Below, one piece after another: positions 40,666 to 49,390 of a DNA stretch of 64,000 bases. The notes under the pieces are model-generated. The model worked only from the letters and a program-made list of their open reading frames with translations, did not search any database and was not told where the DNA came from. Position numbers and translations under genes: made by a program. How positions within the stretch are numbered: the first letter of the stretch is position 1; every line of letters starts with the position of its first letter. This DNA is from Mycobacterium aquaticum (GTDB lineage: Bacteria > Actinomycetota > Actinomycetes > Mycobacteriales > Mycobacteriaceae): the NCBI RefSeq assembly GCF_002086485.1, contig NZ_MVHF01000026.1, positions 40,866 through 104,865 on the forward strand, given 5' to 3'.

Positions 40666-41724
40666 ATGACCGACAGGGGCCCGGACGGGACAACCGTGAC
40701 AACACCTGATCCTGCCGACGCGGGGTCGGGCGAGGCCATCGCCGCGCCCACCCCGAAGGCAGAACCCATCTCCACCGATCCGTCCCGTGGGGCGGCGAAA
40801 GTACGGCTGGGCGACCGCGTTTTCCGCGGCCTGGCCGAAGGCTCGGGCATCCTGATCGTCGCGCTCATCGCGGCGATCGGGGTGTTCCTGCTCTGGCGGG
40901 CCATCCCGGCGTTGGCCCGCAACCAGGAGAACTTCTTCCTCTACGGCGGTAACTGGGTCACCACCAACACGTCGGCGATGCACTTCGGCATCCTCGACCT
41001 GCTGCAGGTGACCGTGTTCGTGTCGGTGTTCTCCCTGGTGCTGGCGATGCCCGTCGCACTGGGCATCGCGATCTTCCTCACCCAGTACGCCCCCAAGCGG
41101 CTGTCCAGCCCGTTGGCGTACATGGTCGACCTGCTCGCGGCGGTGCCGTCGATCGTCTACGGCGTCTGGGGCCTGTACGTCCTGGCCCCGGTGCTCAAGC
41201 CGTTGGCGGTGTGGCTCAACGAAAATCTGTCGTGGCTGTTCCTGTTCAAGACAGGCAATGTGTCGCTGGCCGGCGGCGGCACCATCTTCACCGCGGGCAT
41301 CGTGCTGGCGGTGATGATCCTGCCGATCATCACCGCGGTGACCCGCGAAGTGTTCGTCCAGACGCCCCGCGGGCAGATCGAGGCCGCATTGGCCCTCGGC
41401 GCCACCCGCTGGGAGGTCGTGCGCACCACCGTGCTGCCGTTCGGCATGTCGGGCTACATCAGCGGCGCGATGCTCGGCCTGGGCCGCGCACTCGGTGAGA
41501 CCATCGCCCTGCTGATCATCCTGCGCGGCACCCAGACGGCGTTCGGCTGGTCGCTGTTCGACGGCGGCTACACCTTCGCGAGCAAGATCGCCGCCACGGC
41601 AAGCGAATTCAACGACCAGTACAAGGCAGGCGCCTACATTGCGGCCGGCCTGGTGCTGTTCATCCTCACATTCGTGGTCAACTCACTGGCGCGCGCCGTC
41701 GTCGCCGGAAAGGGACGCTCATGA
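40666..41724 (+). CDS. pstC: Phosphate ABC transporter permease
   Basis: A 352-residue permease with a 55-residue hydrophilic N-terminal tail, then about six membrane segments, and the binding-protein-dependent permease loop EAALALGATRWEVVRTTVLP (EAA motif). With PstA it forms the phosphate channel. The long polar head is normal for mycobacterial PstC. Its stop overlaps the pstA ATG (ATGA). Confidence 0.95.
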   Translation: MTDRGPDGTTVTTPDPADAGSGEAIAAPTPKAEPISTDPSRGAAKVRLGDRVFRGLAEGSGILIVALIAAIGVFLLWRAIPALARNQENFFLYGGNWVTTNTSAMHFGILDLLQVTVFVSVFSLVLAMPVALGIAIFLTQYAPKRLSSPLAYMVDLLAAVPSIVYGVWGLYVLAPVLKPLAVWLNENLSWLFLFKTGNVSLAGGGTIFTAGIVLAVMILPIITAVTREVFVQTPRGQIEAALALGATRWEVVRTTVLPFGMSGYISGAMLGLGRALGETIALLIILRGTQTAFGWSLFDGGYTFASKIAATASEFNDQYKAGAYIAAGLVLFILTFVVNSLARAVVAGKGRS

Positions 41725-42635
41725 CCGCGACACTCGACCAGCCGGTCAAGGCACCGGCGTTCCAGGGCGTCAGCGTTCGTCGCAAGCTCACCAATCACCT
41801 GGCCACCGTGCTTGTTTCGGCCTCCATGCTGATCGCGCTCGTGCCCCTGCTGTGGGTGCTGTGGTCAGCGATCGCCAAGGGGTGGAGCGCGCTGACCTCC
41901 CCGGTGTGGTTCACCAATTCTCAGTCAGGCATGACGGCGTTCGCCCCCGGCGGCGGTGTCTACCACGCTCTGATCGGCACGCTGCTGCAGGGCGTCGTGT
42001 GCTCGATCATCTCCATTCCGATCGGTGTCATGGTCGCGGTGTACCTCGTCGAATACGGCGGCGGCACCCGGCTGGGCAAGCTCACCACCTTCATGGTCGA
42101 CATCCTCACCGGTGTGCCCTCGATCGTGGCGGCACTGTTCATCTACGCGCTGTGGGTGGCCACCCTCGGCTTCGGACGGTCCGGCTTCGCGGTGTCACTG
42201 TCCTTGGTGCTGTTGATGATTCCGGTGATCGTGCGGGCCACCGAGGAGATGCTGCGGATCGTCCCGATGGACCTGCGCGAGGCCAGTTACGCGCTGGGCG
42301 TGCCGAAGTGGAAGACCATCCTGCGCATCGTGATCCCGACGGCGCTGTCGGGCATCGTCACCGGCGTCATGCTGGCATTGGCCCGCGTGATGGGTGAGAC
42401 GGCGCCGCTGCTGATCCTGGTCGGTTACGCCCAGGCCATCAACTTCGACATGTTCAACGGGTTCATGGGATCGCTGCCGGGCATGATGTACGACCAGATC
42501 TCCGCGGGCGCGGGCGCCAACCCGGTGCCGACCGACCGGCTGTGGGGTGCTGCGCTGACGCTCATCCTGTTGATCGCGGTGCTCAACGTTGCGGCCCGGT
42601 TGGTCGCCAAAATCTTTGCCCCCAAGAAGTTCTAG
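41721..42635 (+). CDS. pstA: Phosphate ABC transporter permease
   Basis: A 304-residue permease with six predicted membrane segments and the EAA-type loop EASYALGVPKWKTILRIVIP. It pairs with PstC. ATG 41721 overlaps the pstC stop, and pstB follows 11 bases later, so all four subunits are one transcription unit. Length is normal. Confidence 0.95.
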   Translation: MTATLDQPVKAPAFQGVSVRRKLTNHLATVLVSASMLIALVPLLWVLWSAIAKGWSALTSPVWFTNSQSGMTAFAPGGGVYHALIGTLLQGVVCSIISIPIGVMVAVYLVEYGGGTRLGKLTTFMVDILTGVPSIVAALFIYALWVATLGFGRSGFAVSLSLVLLMIPVIVRATEEMLRIVPMDLREASYALGVPKWKTILRIVIPTALSGIVTGVMLALARVMGETAPLLILVGYAQAINFDMFNGFMGSLPGMMYDQISAGAGANPVPTDRLWGAALTLILLIAVLNVAARLVAKIFAPKKF

Positions 42636-42646
42636 GAGCACACCCA

Positions 42647-43423
42647 ATGGCCAAACGGCTTGATCTCAAAGACGTCAACATCTATTACGGCTCCTTCCAC
42701 GCGGTCGCCGATGTCGCGCTGTCGGTGCAGCCGCGCAGCGTCACCGCGTTCATCGGCCCGTCCGGCTGCGGCAAGTCGACCGTGCTGCGCACGCTGAACC
42801 GCATGCACGAGGTCATCCCCGGGGCGCGTGTCGAGGGCTCGGTACTGCTCGACGGCGAGGACATCTACGGCGCCGGCGTCGACCCGGTCGGCGTGCGCAA
42901 GACCATCGGCATGGTGTTCCAGCGCCCGAATCCGTTCCCCACCATGTCGATTCGCGACAACGTGGTGGCGGGCCTGAAGCTTCAGGGCGTGCGCAACAAG
43001 AAGACCCTGGACGAGGTCGCCGAGCGCTCGCTCAAGGGCGCGAACCTGTGGAACGAGGTCAAGGACCGGCTCGACAAGCCCGGCGGCGGCCTCTCGGGCG
43101 GTCAGCAGCAGCGGTTGTGCATCGCCAGAGCCATTGCGGTGCAACCCGATGTGTTGCTGATGGACGAGCCGTGCTCGGCCCTCGATCCGATCTCCACGCT
43201 GGCCATCGAGGACCTGATCTCGACGCTGAAGCTGGACTACACGATCGTGATCGTCACGCACAACATGCAGCAGGCGGCCCGGGTGAGTGATCAGACGGCG
43301 TTCTTCAACCTCGAGGCCACCGGAAAACCCGGCAGGCTCATCGAGATCGATGACACCGAGAAGATCTTCTCCAACCCGAGCAAGAAGGCCACGGAGGATT
43401 ACATCTCCGGCCGTTTCGGCTGA
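42647..43423 (+). CDS. pstB: Phosphate ABC transporter ATPase
   Basis: A 258-residue ABC ATPase: Walker A GPSGCGKST, Q-loop QRPNPFPTM, signature LSGGQQQRLCIARA, Walker B VLLMDEP, and switch His in VTHNMQQA. The PstB-specific IYYGSFHAV start is present. It powers phosphate import. AGGAG lies eight bases before ATG 42647; an open frame upstream runs back into pstA. It is followed by a convergent oxidoreductase gene 11 bases away. Confidence 0.96.
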   Translation: MAKRLDLKDVNIYYGSFHAVADVALSVQPRSVTAFIGPSGCGKSTVLRTLNRMHEVIPGARVEGSVLLDGEDIYGAGVDPVGVRKTIGMVFQRPNPFPTMSIRDNVVAGLKLQGVRNKKTLDEVAERSLKGANLWNEVKDRLDKPGGGLSGGQQQRLCIARAIAVQPDVLLMDEPCSALDPISTLAIEDLISTLKLDYTIVIVTHNMQQAARVSDQTAFFNLEATGKPGRLIEIDDTEKIFSNPSKKATEDYISGRFG

Positions 43424-43434
43424 CGTCCCTGCCG

Positions 43435-44409
43435 CTAGGGCGTCAACACCACCCGGGTTCCCGACGGTTCGCGGGCGGTCCACACCTGCTCGACATCGGC
43501 CAGCGGCCGGGCCTCGGTGCGCAGTTGCAGCTCGCCCGCGGCGACCATGGCGAACATCCGGGTGAGACCTTCGGTGCGGGCCCGCGTAACGGCCTCGGGC
43601 GACACGCTGCCGATGCCCACGCCGCACAGGGTGATGCCGTTGCCGCGCAGCACCCCGGCATCGAGTTCGAGCGTGGGGCCTGCCATCGAGCCGATCTGCA
43701 CGAATCGCGTGGCGTGGTAGTGCGCCGACGGATGGCTCGCTGCCAGCGCCGCCAGCGCCTGCGCCGCGGGGTTGCCCCAGAGATAGTCGAGCACGGCGTC
43801 GAACGGCTGCTCGGCGTGGAGAGCCTCGACCCTGCCGGCGAGATCCTCTGTGCCGAGGGTGATCACGTCGTCGGCGCCGACCGTGCGCAGCCACTGCAGC
43901 CGGTCGGCGTCGCGGCCGGCGACCACCACGCGGCCTGCGCCGAACACGGACTTCGCGAGCTGCACGGCCGTCGCGCCGGTGACTCCGGTGGCGCCGAGCA
44001 CCAGCACGTGGTCACCGGTTTTGACTGCGCCGGCGGCGGCCAGCGCGGTCCATGCGGAGATGCCCGGGTTGGGTAGGGCAGCAGCAGTCACGGAATCCAG
44101 CGTGTCGGGGATCTCGATGCCGCCGCTCGGGTCGATCAGGGTGCGTTCGGCCATCATGCCGTCGGGCGCGAGTGCGCCGGTGTAGACGCGACGCCCGTCG
44201 GCCAGCCGGGCCACGCCATCCACGCCGGGTATGGCGGGGAGCTGAATTTCCTTGCTGGCGTAGTGCTTTCCTGACACCAGCGCCCGGGTGAGATTGGTCA
44301 GGGCCGAGGCCTCGACGGCGACCACCTGGGCCCCGTCGCGGGGCTCGGGCTCGGGAACGTCGGTGTAGGTGGGTGCCTGGCCCCAGTGATCGACGACGGC
44401 GGCTTTCAT
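43435..44409 (-). CDS. Zn-independent quinone-oxidoreductase-like alcohol dehydrogenase (MDR family)
   Basis: A 324-residue medium-chain dehydrogenase. The NAD(P)-binding loop is VLVLGATGVTGATAVQLAK, with an N-terminal GroES-like fold (VDHWGQAPTYTDVPEPEP). The catalytic-zinc Cys/His set of true alcohol dehydrogenases is not apparent, so a quinone or enal reductase is likely. ATG 44409 has AGGAG six bases upstream. It is divergent from a MarR regulator gene whose likely operators lie between the two starts, so the pair looks like a self-contained inducible unit. Confidence 0.82.
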   Translation of the reverse strand: MKAAVVDHWGQAPTYTDVPEPEPRDGAQVVAVEASALTNLTRALVSGKHYASKEIQLPAIPGVDGVARLADGRRVYTGALAPDGMMAERTLIDPSGGIEIPDTLDSVTAAALPNPGISAWTALAAAGAVKTGDHVLVLGATGVTGATAVQLAKSVFGAGRVVVAGRDADRLQWLRTVGADDVITLGTEDLAGRVEALHAEQPFDAVLDYLWGNPAAQALAALAASHPSAHYHATRFVQIGSMAGPTLELDAGVLRGNGITLCGVGIGSVSPEAVTRARTEGLTRMFAMVAAGELQLRTEARPLADVEQVWTAREPSGTRVVLTP

Positions 44410-44419
44410 GCCTGCTCCT

Positions 44420-44499
44420 ATGGTTTCCGCAGATATCGTTTCCGTAGAAACCATATACGTGGCCGGGTCGAGATGGCAATATGGTTTCCGTGAAAACCA
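44420..44499. promoter_or_regulatory. Repeated MarR-type operators between the oxidoreductase and MarR genes
   Basis: The motif GGTTTCCG occurs at 44421 and 44483, with a related CGTTTCCG at 44437. Two copies form palindromes: GTTTC-CGTA-GAAAC (44438-44451) and TGGTTT-CCGTGA-AAACCA (44482-44499). The second overlaps the MarR start codon. The arrangement fits control of both divergent genes by the encoded MarR protein. Confidence 0.55.
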
Positions 44500-44996
44500 A
44501 GCTCGCGCTGGTCGACGACATCACCGCGCTGATCGGCGTGGTCGGTGACAGGTTCGACGACGGCGGCGACGGTGACGCCGAACGGGATTTCGTGGTCGAC
44601 CGGTGCCCGGCCCGGCTGGAGCGGGCGCTGCGCGAGCTCCCCACGCTGAGCCTGCACCTGCTGGCCGACATCGCCGAGGGGCCGGTCAGTGTGGTCGGGT
44701 TGGCCGCGCGGTCGGGCAGACTCAAAGGCACGGTGTCCAAACACGTTCAGCGCCTGGTGGCCGCCGGACTGGTGACGCGGGAGGCAATTCCCGGCAACCG
44801 CAAGGAAATCGAGCTCAGCCTCACCGCCGACGGCGAGCTCGTGGCCGAGGTGCACCGGCAGATGCACACCGAGATGGATTCCGGCTGGCGCGATTTCCTG
44901 CTGCGTTACAGCAGCGCAGAACTGCAGGTGATCACCAAGGTGCTCGGTGATCTGGCGGCCGCCCGTAAGGTCGGCGTCCGGCTGGTGCCGGACTAG
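44481..44996 (+). CDS. MarR-family transcriptional regulator
   Basis: A 171-residue regulator with a winged helix-turn-helix at about 55-105 (PVSVVGLAARSGRLKGTVSKHVQRLVAAGLVTRE) and the charged wing (RKEIELSLTADG). ATG 44481 or GTG 44490 may start it; both lie inside a palindromic operator-like sequence. It probably represses itself and the divergent oxidoreductase. The inducer is unknown. The gene ends six bases before the convergent phoU. Confidence 0.85.
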   Translation: MVSVKTKLALVDDITALIGVVGDRFDDGGDGDAERDFVVDRCPARLERALRELPTLSLHLLADIAEGPVSVVGLAARSGRLKGTVSKHVQRLVAAGLVTREAIPGNRKEIELSLTADGELVAEVHRQMHTEMDSGWRDFLLRYSSAELQVITKVLGDLAAARKVGVRLVPD

Positions 44997-45002
44997 CCCC
45001 GG

Positions 45003-45671
45003 TTACTGCTGCTGCGGAATGGTCTCGCCGTCCGGGTAGACGCCGGTGACCTGGAAGATCACCCGGCGGGCCACCTCGACGGCATGGTCGGCGAAGCGTT
45101 CGTAGAACCGGCTCAACAACGTCACGTCGACCGCGGCGGTCACGCCGTACTTCCAGTCCCGGTCCATCAGCACGGTGAACAGGTGACGATGCAGATCGTC
45201 CATCGCATCGTCTTCCTCCTGGATCCTGGCGGCCTTCTCGGGATCGCGGGTGATCAGCACCTCGCGCGCGGCGTGGCCCAGTTCGACTGCTACGCGGCCC
45301 ATTTCGGCGAAGTAGCCGTTGACCTCCTCCGGCAGGGCATGCTGCGGGTGGCGACGGCGGGCGATCTTGGCGACGTGCAGCGCCAGCGCGCCCATCCGGT
45401 CGACGTCGGCCACGATCTGGATCGAGCCCACCACCGAACGTAGATCGCCTGCGACCGGGGCCTGCAGGGCCAGCAACACGAATGCGGATTCCTCGGCGCG
45501 GGTGCTCAGCGCGCTCATCTGGTCGTGGTCGGTGATGACCTGCTCGGCCAGGACCAGATCAGCCTGCAACAACGCCTGGGTGGCGCGTTCCATCGCGGTA
45601 CCCGCCAGCTCGCACATCGCGCCGAGCTGATCTGTGAGGGAATCCAATTGTTCGTGGTACTGGGTACGCAT
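45003..45671 (-). CDS. phoU: PhoU-type phosphate signalling protein
   Basis: A 222-residue all-helical protein with two PhoU repeats, each carrying the metal-binding E/DxxxD patterns (ADVDRMGALALHVAKIARRR; RFYERFADHAVEVARRV). It links the Pst transporter to the phosphate two-component system. The position near pst matches PhoY2 (Rv0821c); mycobacteria often have a second copy elsewhere. ATG 45671 opens MRTQYHEQLDSL, the family start. Confidence 0.93.
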   Translation of the reverse strand: MRTQYHEQLDSLTDQLGAMCELAGTAMERATQALLQADLVLAEQVITDHDQMSALSTRAEESAFVLLALQAPVAGDLRSVVGSIQIVADVDRMGALALHVAKIARRRHPQHALPEEVNGYFAEMGRVAVELGHAAREVLITRDPEKAARIQEEDDAMDDLHRHLFTVLMDRDWKYGVTAAVDVTLLSRFYERFADHAVEVARRVIFQVTGVYPDGETIPQQQ

Positions 45672-45743
45672 GCGACAAGATTAGGCTGTCAGTCGCTAGG
45701 TAGTCACGACGCTACCGGTGAACGGAGGGTGAATGCCCCTCGA

Positions 45744-48005
45744 TTATTCGCAGGTGGTGTCGGCGGCGTTGGTGACGGTCAGATCCTGGGGCAGCTCGGT
45801 GTGTGCGGTGCTCGTGCCGTGCACCACGTTGACCTGCACCTCCGACCCGCTCGGCGTTGGCGCATTCACGTTGTGGAAGTCGGAGCCCAGCACCACCCGC
45901 ACCACGCTGCCCATGCCGCTCACCCGCTCGATCGTCGGGTTGGCGAACGAGGACGCGACCGTGGCCGCGGCCTGCTCGTTACCGGGGGAGAAGAACACCG
46001 TGGTGGACGGCAGCGCCTCCGGATAGTCGTCCGGGCTCGACACGTTGAAACCGTGCTGCTGCAGCTCTTGGGCCGCGGTCGCGGCGAGCCCGTCGGCGCC
46101 GGTCGAGTTCGACACCCGGACCGTGACGTCCTGCGGGTCGGTGGTGACGGCGTTGACCATCTCCGCGGGCGCCGGGTCGGCCGGGGCGGGGGCCGTGGTC
46201 GCTGTCTGGGGCGCCTCCGACGACCGTGCGGCCGAGGTGCTCGACGGTGTGCTCCCCGGCACCGGTGTGTTGTCGGCGTTCTTCTCGCCCGGCAGCGGGT
46301 CGTCGTTGATGATCGCGTCGAACAGGGCGCGCATGTCATCGGTCCGCGGGGTCTCGTTGCCGCTTTCGTCGGCGTATCCGACGGTGGGCACCGTGACGAA
46401 GCTGATCCGGCCCGCGTTGACGCCCTGCACCGACTGTCCGAGGTCGACGAGGTCCTTGGTCTTGATGTTGTCGACGTAGCTGTCGCTGATGAACATGTTG
46501 ACGACGTTGTTCAGCTTGCTCAGCGAGAAGAACGTCTCCTTGGAGATCAGCGAGCGCAGCAATGAGGACAGGAAAAGCTGCTGACGTTTGATGCGGCCGT
46601 AGTCGCCGTTGAACTCGGTGGTGACCTGGCGAGCCCGCACGTAGTTCAGCGCGGTGTGGCCGTCGACGATCTGGCGTCCGGCGTTGGGCAGCACCGTGCC
46701 GAGTTCGTAATCCTCCAGCGGGGTGGTGCTGCACACCTCAACGCCACCGACGGCGTCGACCATCTTGGAGAAGCCGGCGAAGTCGACGGCCATGAACCGG
46801 TTGATCGACAGGCCGGACAGCTTCTGGATGACCTTCACCAGGCACCTGGGGCCGCCGAACGCGAAGGCCGAGTTCAGCTTGGTCTCGGTGTACACCTCGT
46901 CCGGGCCGTAGGTCCCGGTGTCCTTGTCGTACAGCGGGCCGTACGTGGAGGTTTCGGGGTTCCAGGGCTCGCATTTGGTCGGTGTGATGGCCAGGTCCCG
47001 AGGGAACGACACGGCCACCACGCGCTTGCGGCTGGCCGGGATGTTGACCAGCATGATCGTGTCGGAGCGGGCGCCGCCGGCATCCTGCGTGTCGCCCGCA
47101 CCCATCTGGGCGTTGTCGCCGAAGCGGCTGTCGATGCCGACGATGAGGAAGTTCTCGTCGCCGAACTGAGCATTGGGGTCCATGATGTCGCGCGAATTCG
47201 GGTCGAGCGCCGACACCTTGTTGAGCATGTTGTTCTTCGAGGACTGCCATTGCCACGCACCGCCGGTCAGGACCAACGCGAGCACGGCCAACAGCGCCGC
47301 GGCCGCCCGGCCGGCCAGCTTCACCCGGTGGTGGCGAGCCGGCACCGGCTCGATGATCTCGGTCAGCGGATCGGAATCGAGCGGTCGACCGACTGCGCGG
47401 GCGGGCAGCATGCGCGACCCCCGCCACGACCGACGGCCGGGCTCCGGCGAATCCGGATCGTCCTGCGGCTCGTCATCGATCACCACCGGGATGACCGTGG
47501 TCTCCGCCATGTCCTCGCGGTCCACCGGGTCTTCGACGTGGCCGGCGTCCTCGGGATACACCGAGTCCTCGACATAGCCCGGGTCCTCGACATATCCCGA
47601 GTCCTCGACGTAGCCCAGATCACCGGCGTAGACCGGATCCTCGGGGACGTCTCGCACGGCCTCGATCACCTCGGTGGGGTCGGGCCGCTCGGGCTCGGGA
47701 GGGGGTTCGTACTCGGGTTGGGGCTCGGGCTCAGGGTCCGACTCCGGCTCGGCTCGGTGCCGCGAGCGCCGTGGCACGGGAGCGTCGCCGGTGCGGGTCA
47801 TCCTGGCGATGAGGTCGGCCACGGTGACACCGTCGGCGTGATTGCCGGTCGGCTCGTCGGGTGCCGGATCAGCACCGGTCAGATGATCTGCGCGTTCCCA
47901 CGGCGCGGCGCCTGGCAATGGCTGCGGGGATCGGGTAAGCCATTGGTTGTCGCCGTCTTCTGCACGTCGCCGACGGCCGGGAGTGGCGTTGTCACCGTCA
48001 CTCAT
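45744..48005 (-). CDS. LytR-CpsA-Psr (LCP) cell-wall ligase with LytR_C domain
   Basis: A 753-residue protein (Rv0822c-like). Residues 1-230 are a cytoplasmic, acidic, Pro-rich region containing tandem GYVED-type repeats; a membrane helix follows at about 232-252 (AAAALLAVLALVLTG). The LCP catalytic domain has RSDTIMLVNIPASRKRVVAVSFPRDL and later Arg residues, and the LytR_C domain is at about 640-735. LCP enzymes attach arabinogalactan-type polymers to peptidoglycan. ATG 48005 is the only plausible start. Its promoter region (48006-48214) contains an inverted repeat. Confidence 0.9.
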   Translation of the reverse strand: MSDGDNATPGRRRRAEDGDNQWLTRSPQPLPGAAPWERADHLTGADPAPDEPTGNHADGVTVADLIARMTRTGDAPVPRRSRHRAEPESDPEPEPQPEYEPPPEPERPDPTEVIEAVRDVPEDPVYAGDLGYVEDSGYVEDPGYVEDSVYPEDAGHVEDPVDREDMAETTVIPVVIDDEPQDDPDSPEPGRRSWRGSRMLPARAVGRPLDSDPLTEIIEPVPARHHRVKLAGRAAAALLAVLALVLTGGAWQWQSSKNNMLNKVSALDPNSRDIMDPNAQFGDENFLIVGIDSRFGDNAQMGAGDTQDAGGARSDTIMLVNIPASRKRVVAVSFPRDLAITPTKCEPWNPETSTYGPLYDKDTGTYGPDEVYTETKLNSAFAFGGPRCLVKVIQKLSGLSINRFMAVDFAGFSKMVDAVGGVEVCSTTPLEDYELGTVLPNAGRQIVDGHTALNYVRARQVTTEFNGDYGRIKRQQLFLSSLLRSLISKETFFSLSKLNNVVNMFISDSYVDNIKTKDLVDLGQSVQGVNAGRISFVTVPTVGYADESGNETPRTDDMRALFDAIINDDPLPGEKNADNTPVPGSTPSSTSAARSSEAPQTATTAPAPADPAPAEMVNAVTTDPQDVTVRVSNSTGADGLAATAAQELQQHGFNVSSPDDYPEALPSTTVFFSPGNEQAAATVASSFANPTIERVSGMGSVVRVVLGSDFHNVNAPTPSGSEVQVNVVHGTSTAHTELPQDLTVTNAADTTCE

Positions 48006-48170
48006 GTCCCTACGGGCCTCCGACTCTGTGGGCGTGCGCGTCGGTGCGCATCAAACGTTTCGCGACGCGATAAGCGTCTCTAGCTGCAGTAAGTGTGGTT
48101 CCGGGCCCCGGCACCGGCCACGACCGAGCCCCCATCGTAACGAGAAGCCCGGGGTGTGGGCCAGCCAGAG

Positions 48171-48189
48171 GAGATGACGGAGTCATCTC
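48171..48189. repeat. 8+3+8 inverted repeat between dus and the LCP gene
   Basis: GAGATGAC, GGA, GTCATCTC: the arms are perfect complements around three bases. It starts 26 bases after the dus stop and lies upstream of the LCP gene on the minus strand, so it may be a short terminator or an operator. The rest of the 209-base gap shows no gene. Confidence 0.5.
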
Positions 48190-48214
48190 GAAACCGGGTC
48201 GGAACGGCCACCGA

Positions 48215-49390
48215 TCAGCCTCCCGAGTGCATCACGTCTGCGCCGAACGGCACCGCGCAGTCGTCGGGATCATCCAGCCAGCCCTCCGGCAGCGAGACCG
48301 ACGCCGCTGAACCCTGACGGCCCCGCGGGCCGGTGGCGGCCTCCGGAAACGCCGTCTCGCCGTCCAGCTGGCGCAGCAGCTCGTCGAGTTCGGCGCGGGT
48401 CTTGACCAGCGCCAGACCGCGACGCAGCTCGGCGCCGGCCGGGAACCCGTGCAGATACCACGCGACGTGCTTGCGGATGTCTCGCATGCCCTTGTCCTCG
48501 CCGAAGTGGGCGCTGAGCAGCTCGCCGTGGCGTCGGACGATGTCCGCGACCTCGCCGAGCGTCGGCGGCGTGGGGGCGGGACGGCCGGTGAACGCGGCCG
48601 ACAGCTCGGCGAACAGCCAGGGCCTGCCCAGGCATCCGCGGCCGATGACGACGCCGTCGCAACCGGTGGCCGCCATCATCGCGAGCGCGTCGTCGGCCTC
48701 GAAGATGTCGCCGTTGCCGAGCACCGGAACGCTGGTGACGTGCGCTTTGAGGGCGGCGATCTGCTCCCAGTCGGCGGTGCCGGAGTAGCGCTGCGCCGCG
48801 GTACGGGCGTGCAGTGCGACGGCGGCCGCGCCTTCCTCGGCGGCGATGCGGCCCGCGTCGAGGTGGGTGTGGTGGGCGTCGTCGATGCCGATGCGGAACT
48901 TGACCGTCACCGGAATATCGGTGCCCGCGACACCACGCACCGCGGCCGCGACGATCTGACCGAACAGGCGCCGCTTGTACGGCAACGCGGAGCCGCCGCC
49001 ACGCTTGGTGACCTTGGGCACCGGGCAGCCGAAGTTCATGTCGATGTGGTCGGCCATGCCTTCGTCGGCGATCATCTTGGCCGCCCGGTAGGTGGTCTCC
49101 GGGTCAACCGTGTAGAGCTGCAGTGACCGCGGCGACTCGTCGGGAGCGAACGTCGTCATGTGCATGGTGACGGGATGGCGCTCGACAAGCGCGCGGGCCG
49201 TGACCATCTCGCACACGTACAGGCCGCTGACGGTGCCGGCGCGGGCGACTTCCAATTCGCGGCACAACGTGCGGAATGCGACGTTGGTCACACCGGCCAT
49301 GGGAGCCAGTACGACCGGGCTGCGCAATGCGATCGACCCGATCTGCAGTGCAGACCGGGTCGACGTCGCAGTCGTGGGTGGCGATGTCAT
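48215..49390 (-). CDS. dusB: tRNA-dihydrouridine synthase
   Basis: A 391-residue flavoenzyme of the Dus family. Visible are the FMN-site start LAPMAGVTNVAFRTLC, the catalytic-Cys loop NFGCPVPKVTKRGGGSAL, HARTAAQRYSG and the FMN-phosphate segment GNGDIFEADDA. It reduces uridine in tRNA D-loops. It matches Rv0823c. The ATG at 49390 overlaps the desA1 stop by four bases, so the two genes share a transcript. A C-terminal tail of about 40 residues is polar and variable. Confidence 0.93.
   Translation of the reverse strand: MTSPPTTATSTRSALQIGSIALRSPVVLAPMAGVTNVAFRTLCRELEVARAGTVSGLYVCEMVTARALVERHPVTMHMTTFAPDESPRSLQLYTVDPETTYRAAKMIADEGMADHIDMNFGCPVPKVTKRGGGSALPYKRRLFGQIVAAAVRGVAGTDIPVTVKFRIGIDDAHHTHLDAGRIAAEEGAAAVALHARTAAQRYSGTADWEQIAALKAHVTSVPVLGNGDIFEADDALAMMAATGCDGVVIGRGCLGRPWLFAELSAAFTGRPAPTPPTLGEVADIVRRHGELLSAHFGEDKGMRDIRKHVAWYLHGFPAGAELRRGLALVKTRAELDELLRQLDGETAFPEAATGPRGRQGSAASVSLPEGWLDDPDDCAVPFGADVMHSGG

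Noticed and set aside
47518..47626. A possible CRISPR-like or satellite repeat.
   Set aside because: The 15-base units are in frame and coding with no spacers, so they are peptide repeats of the LCP protein.
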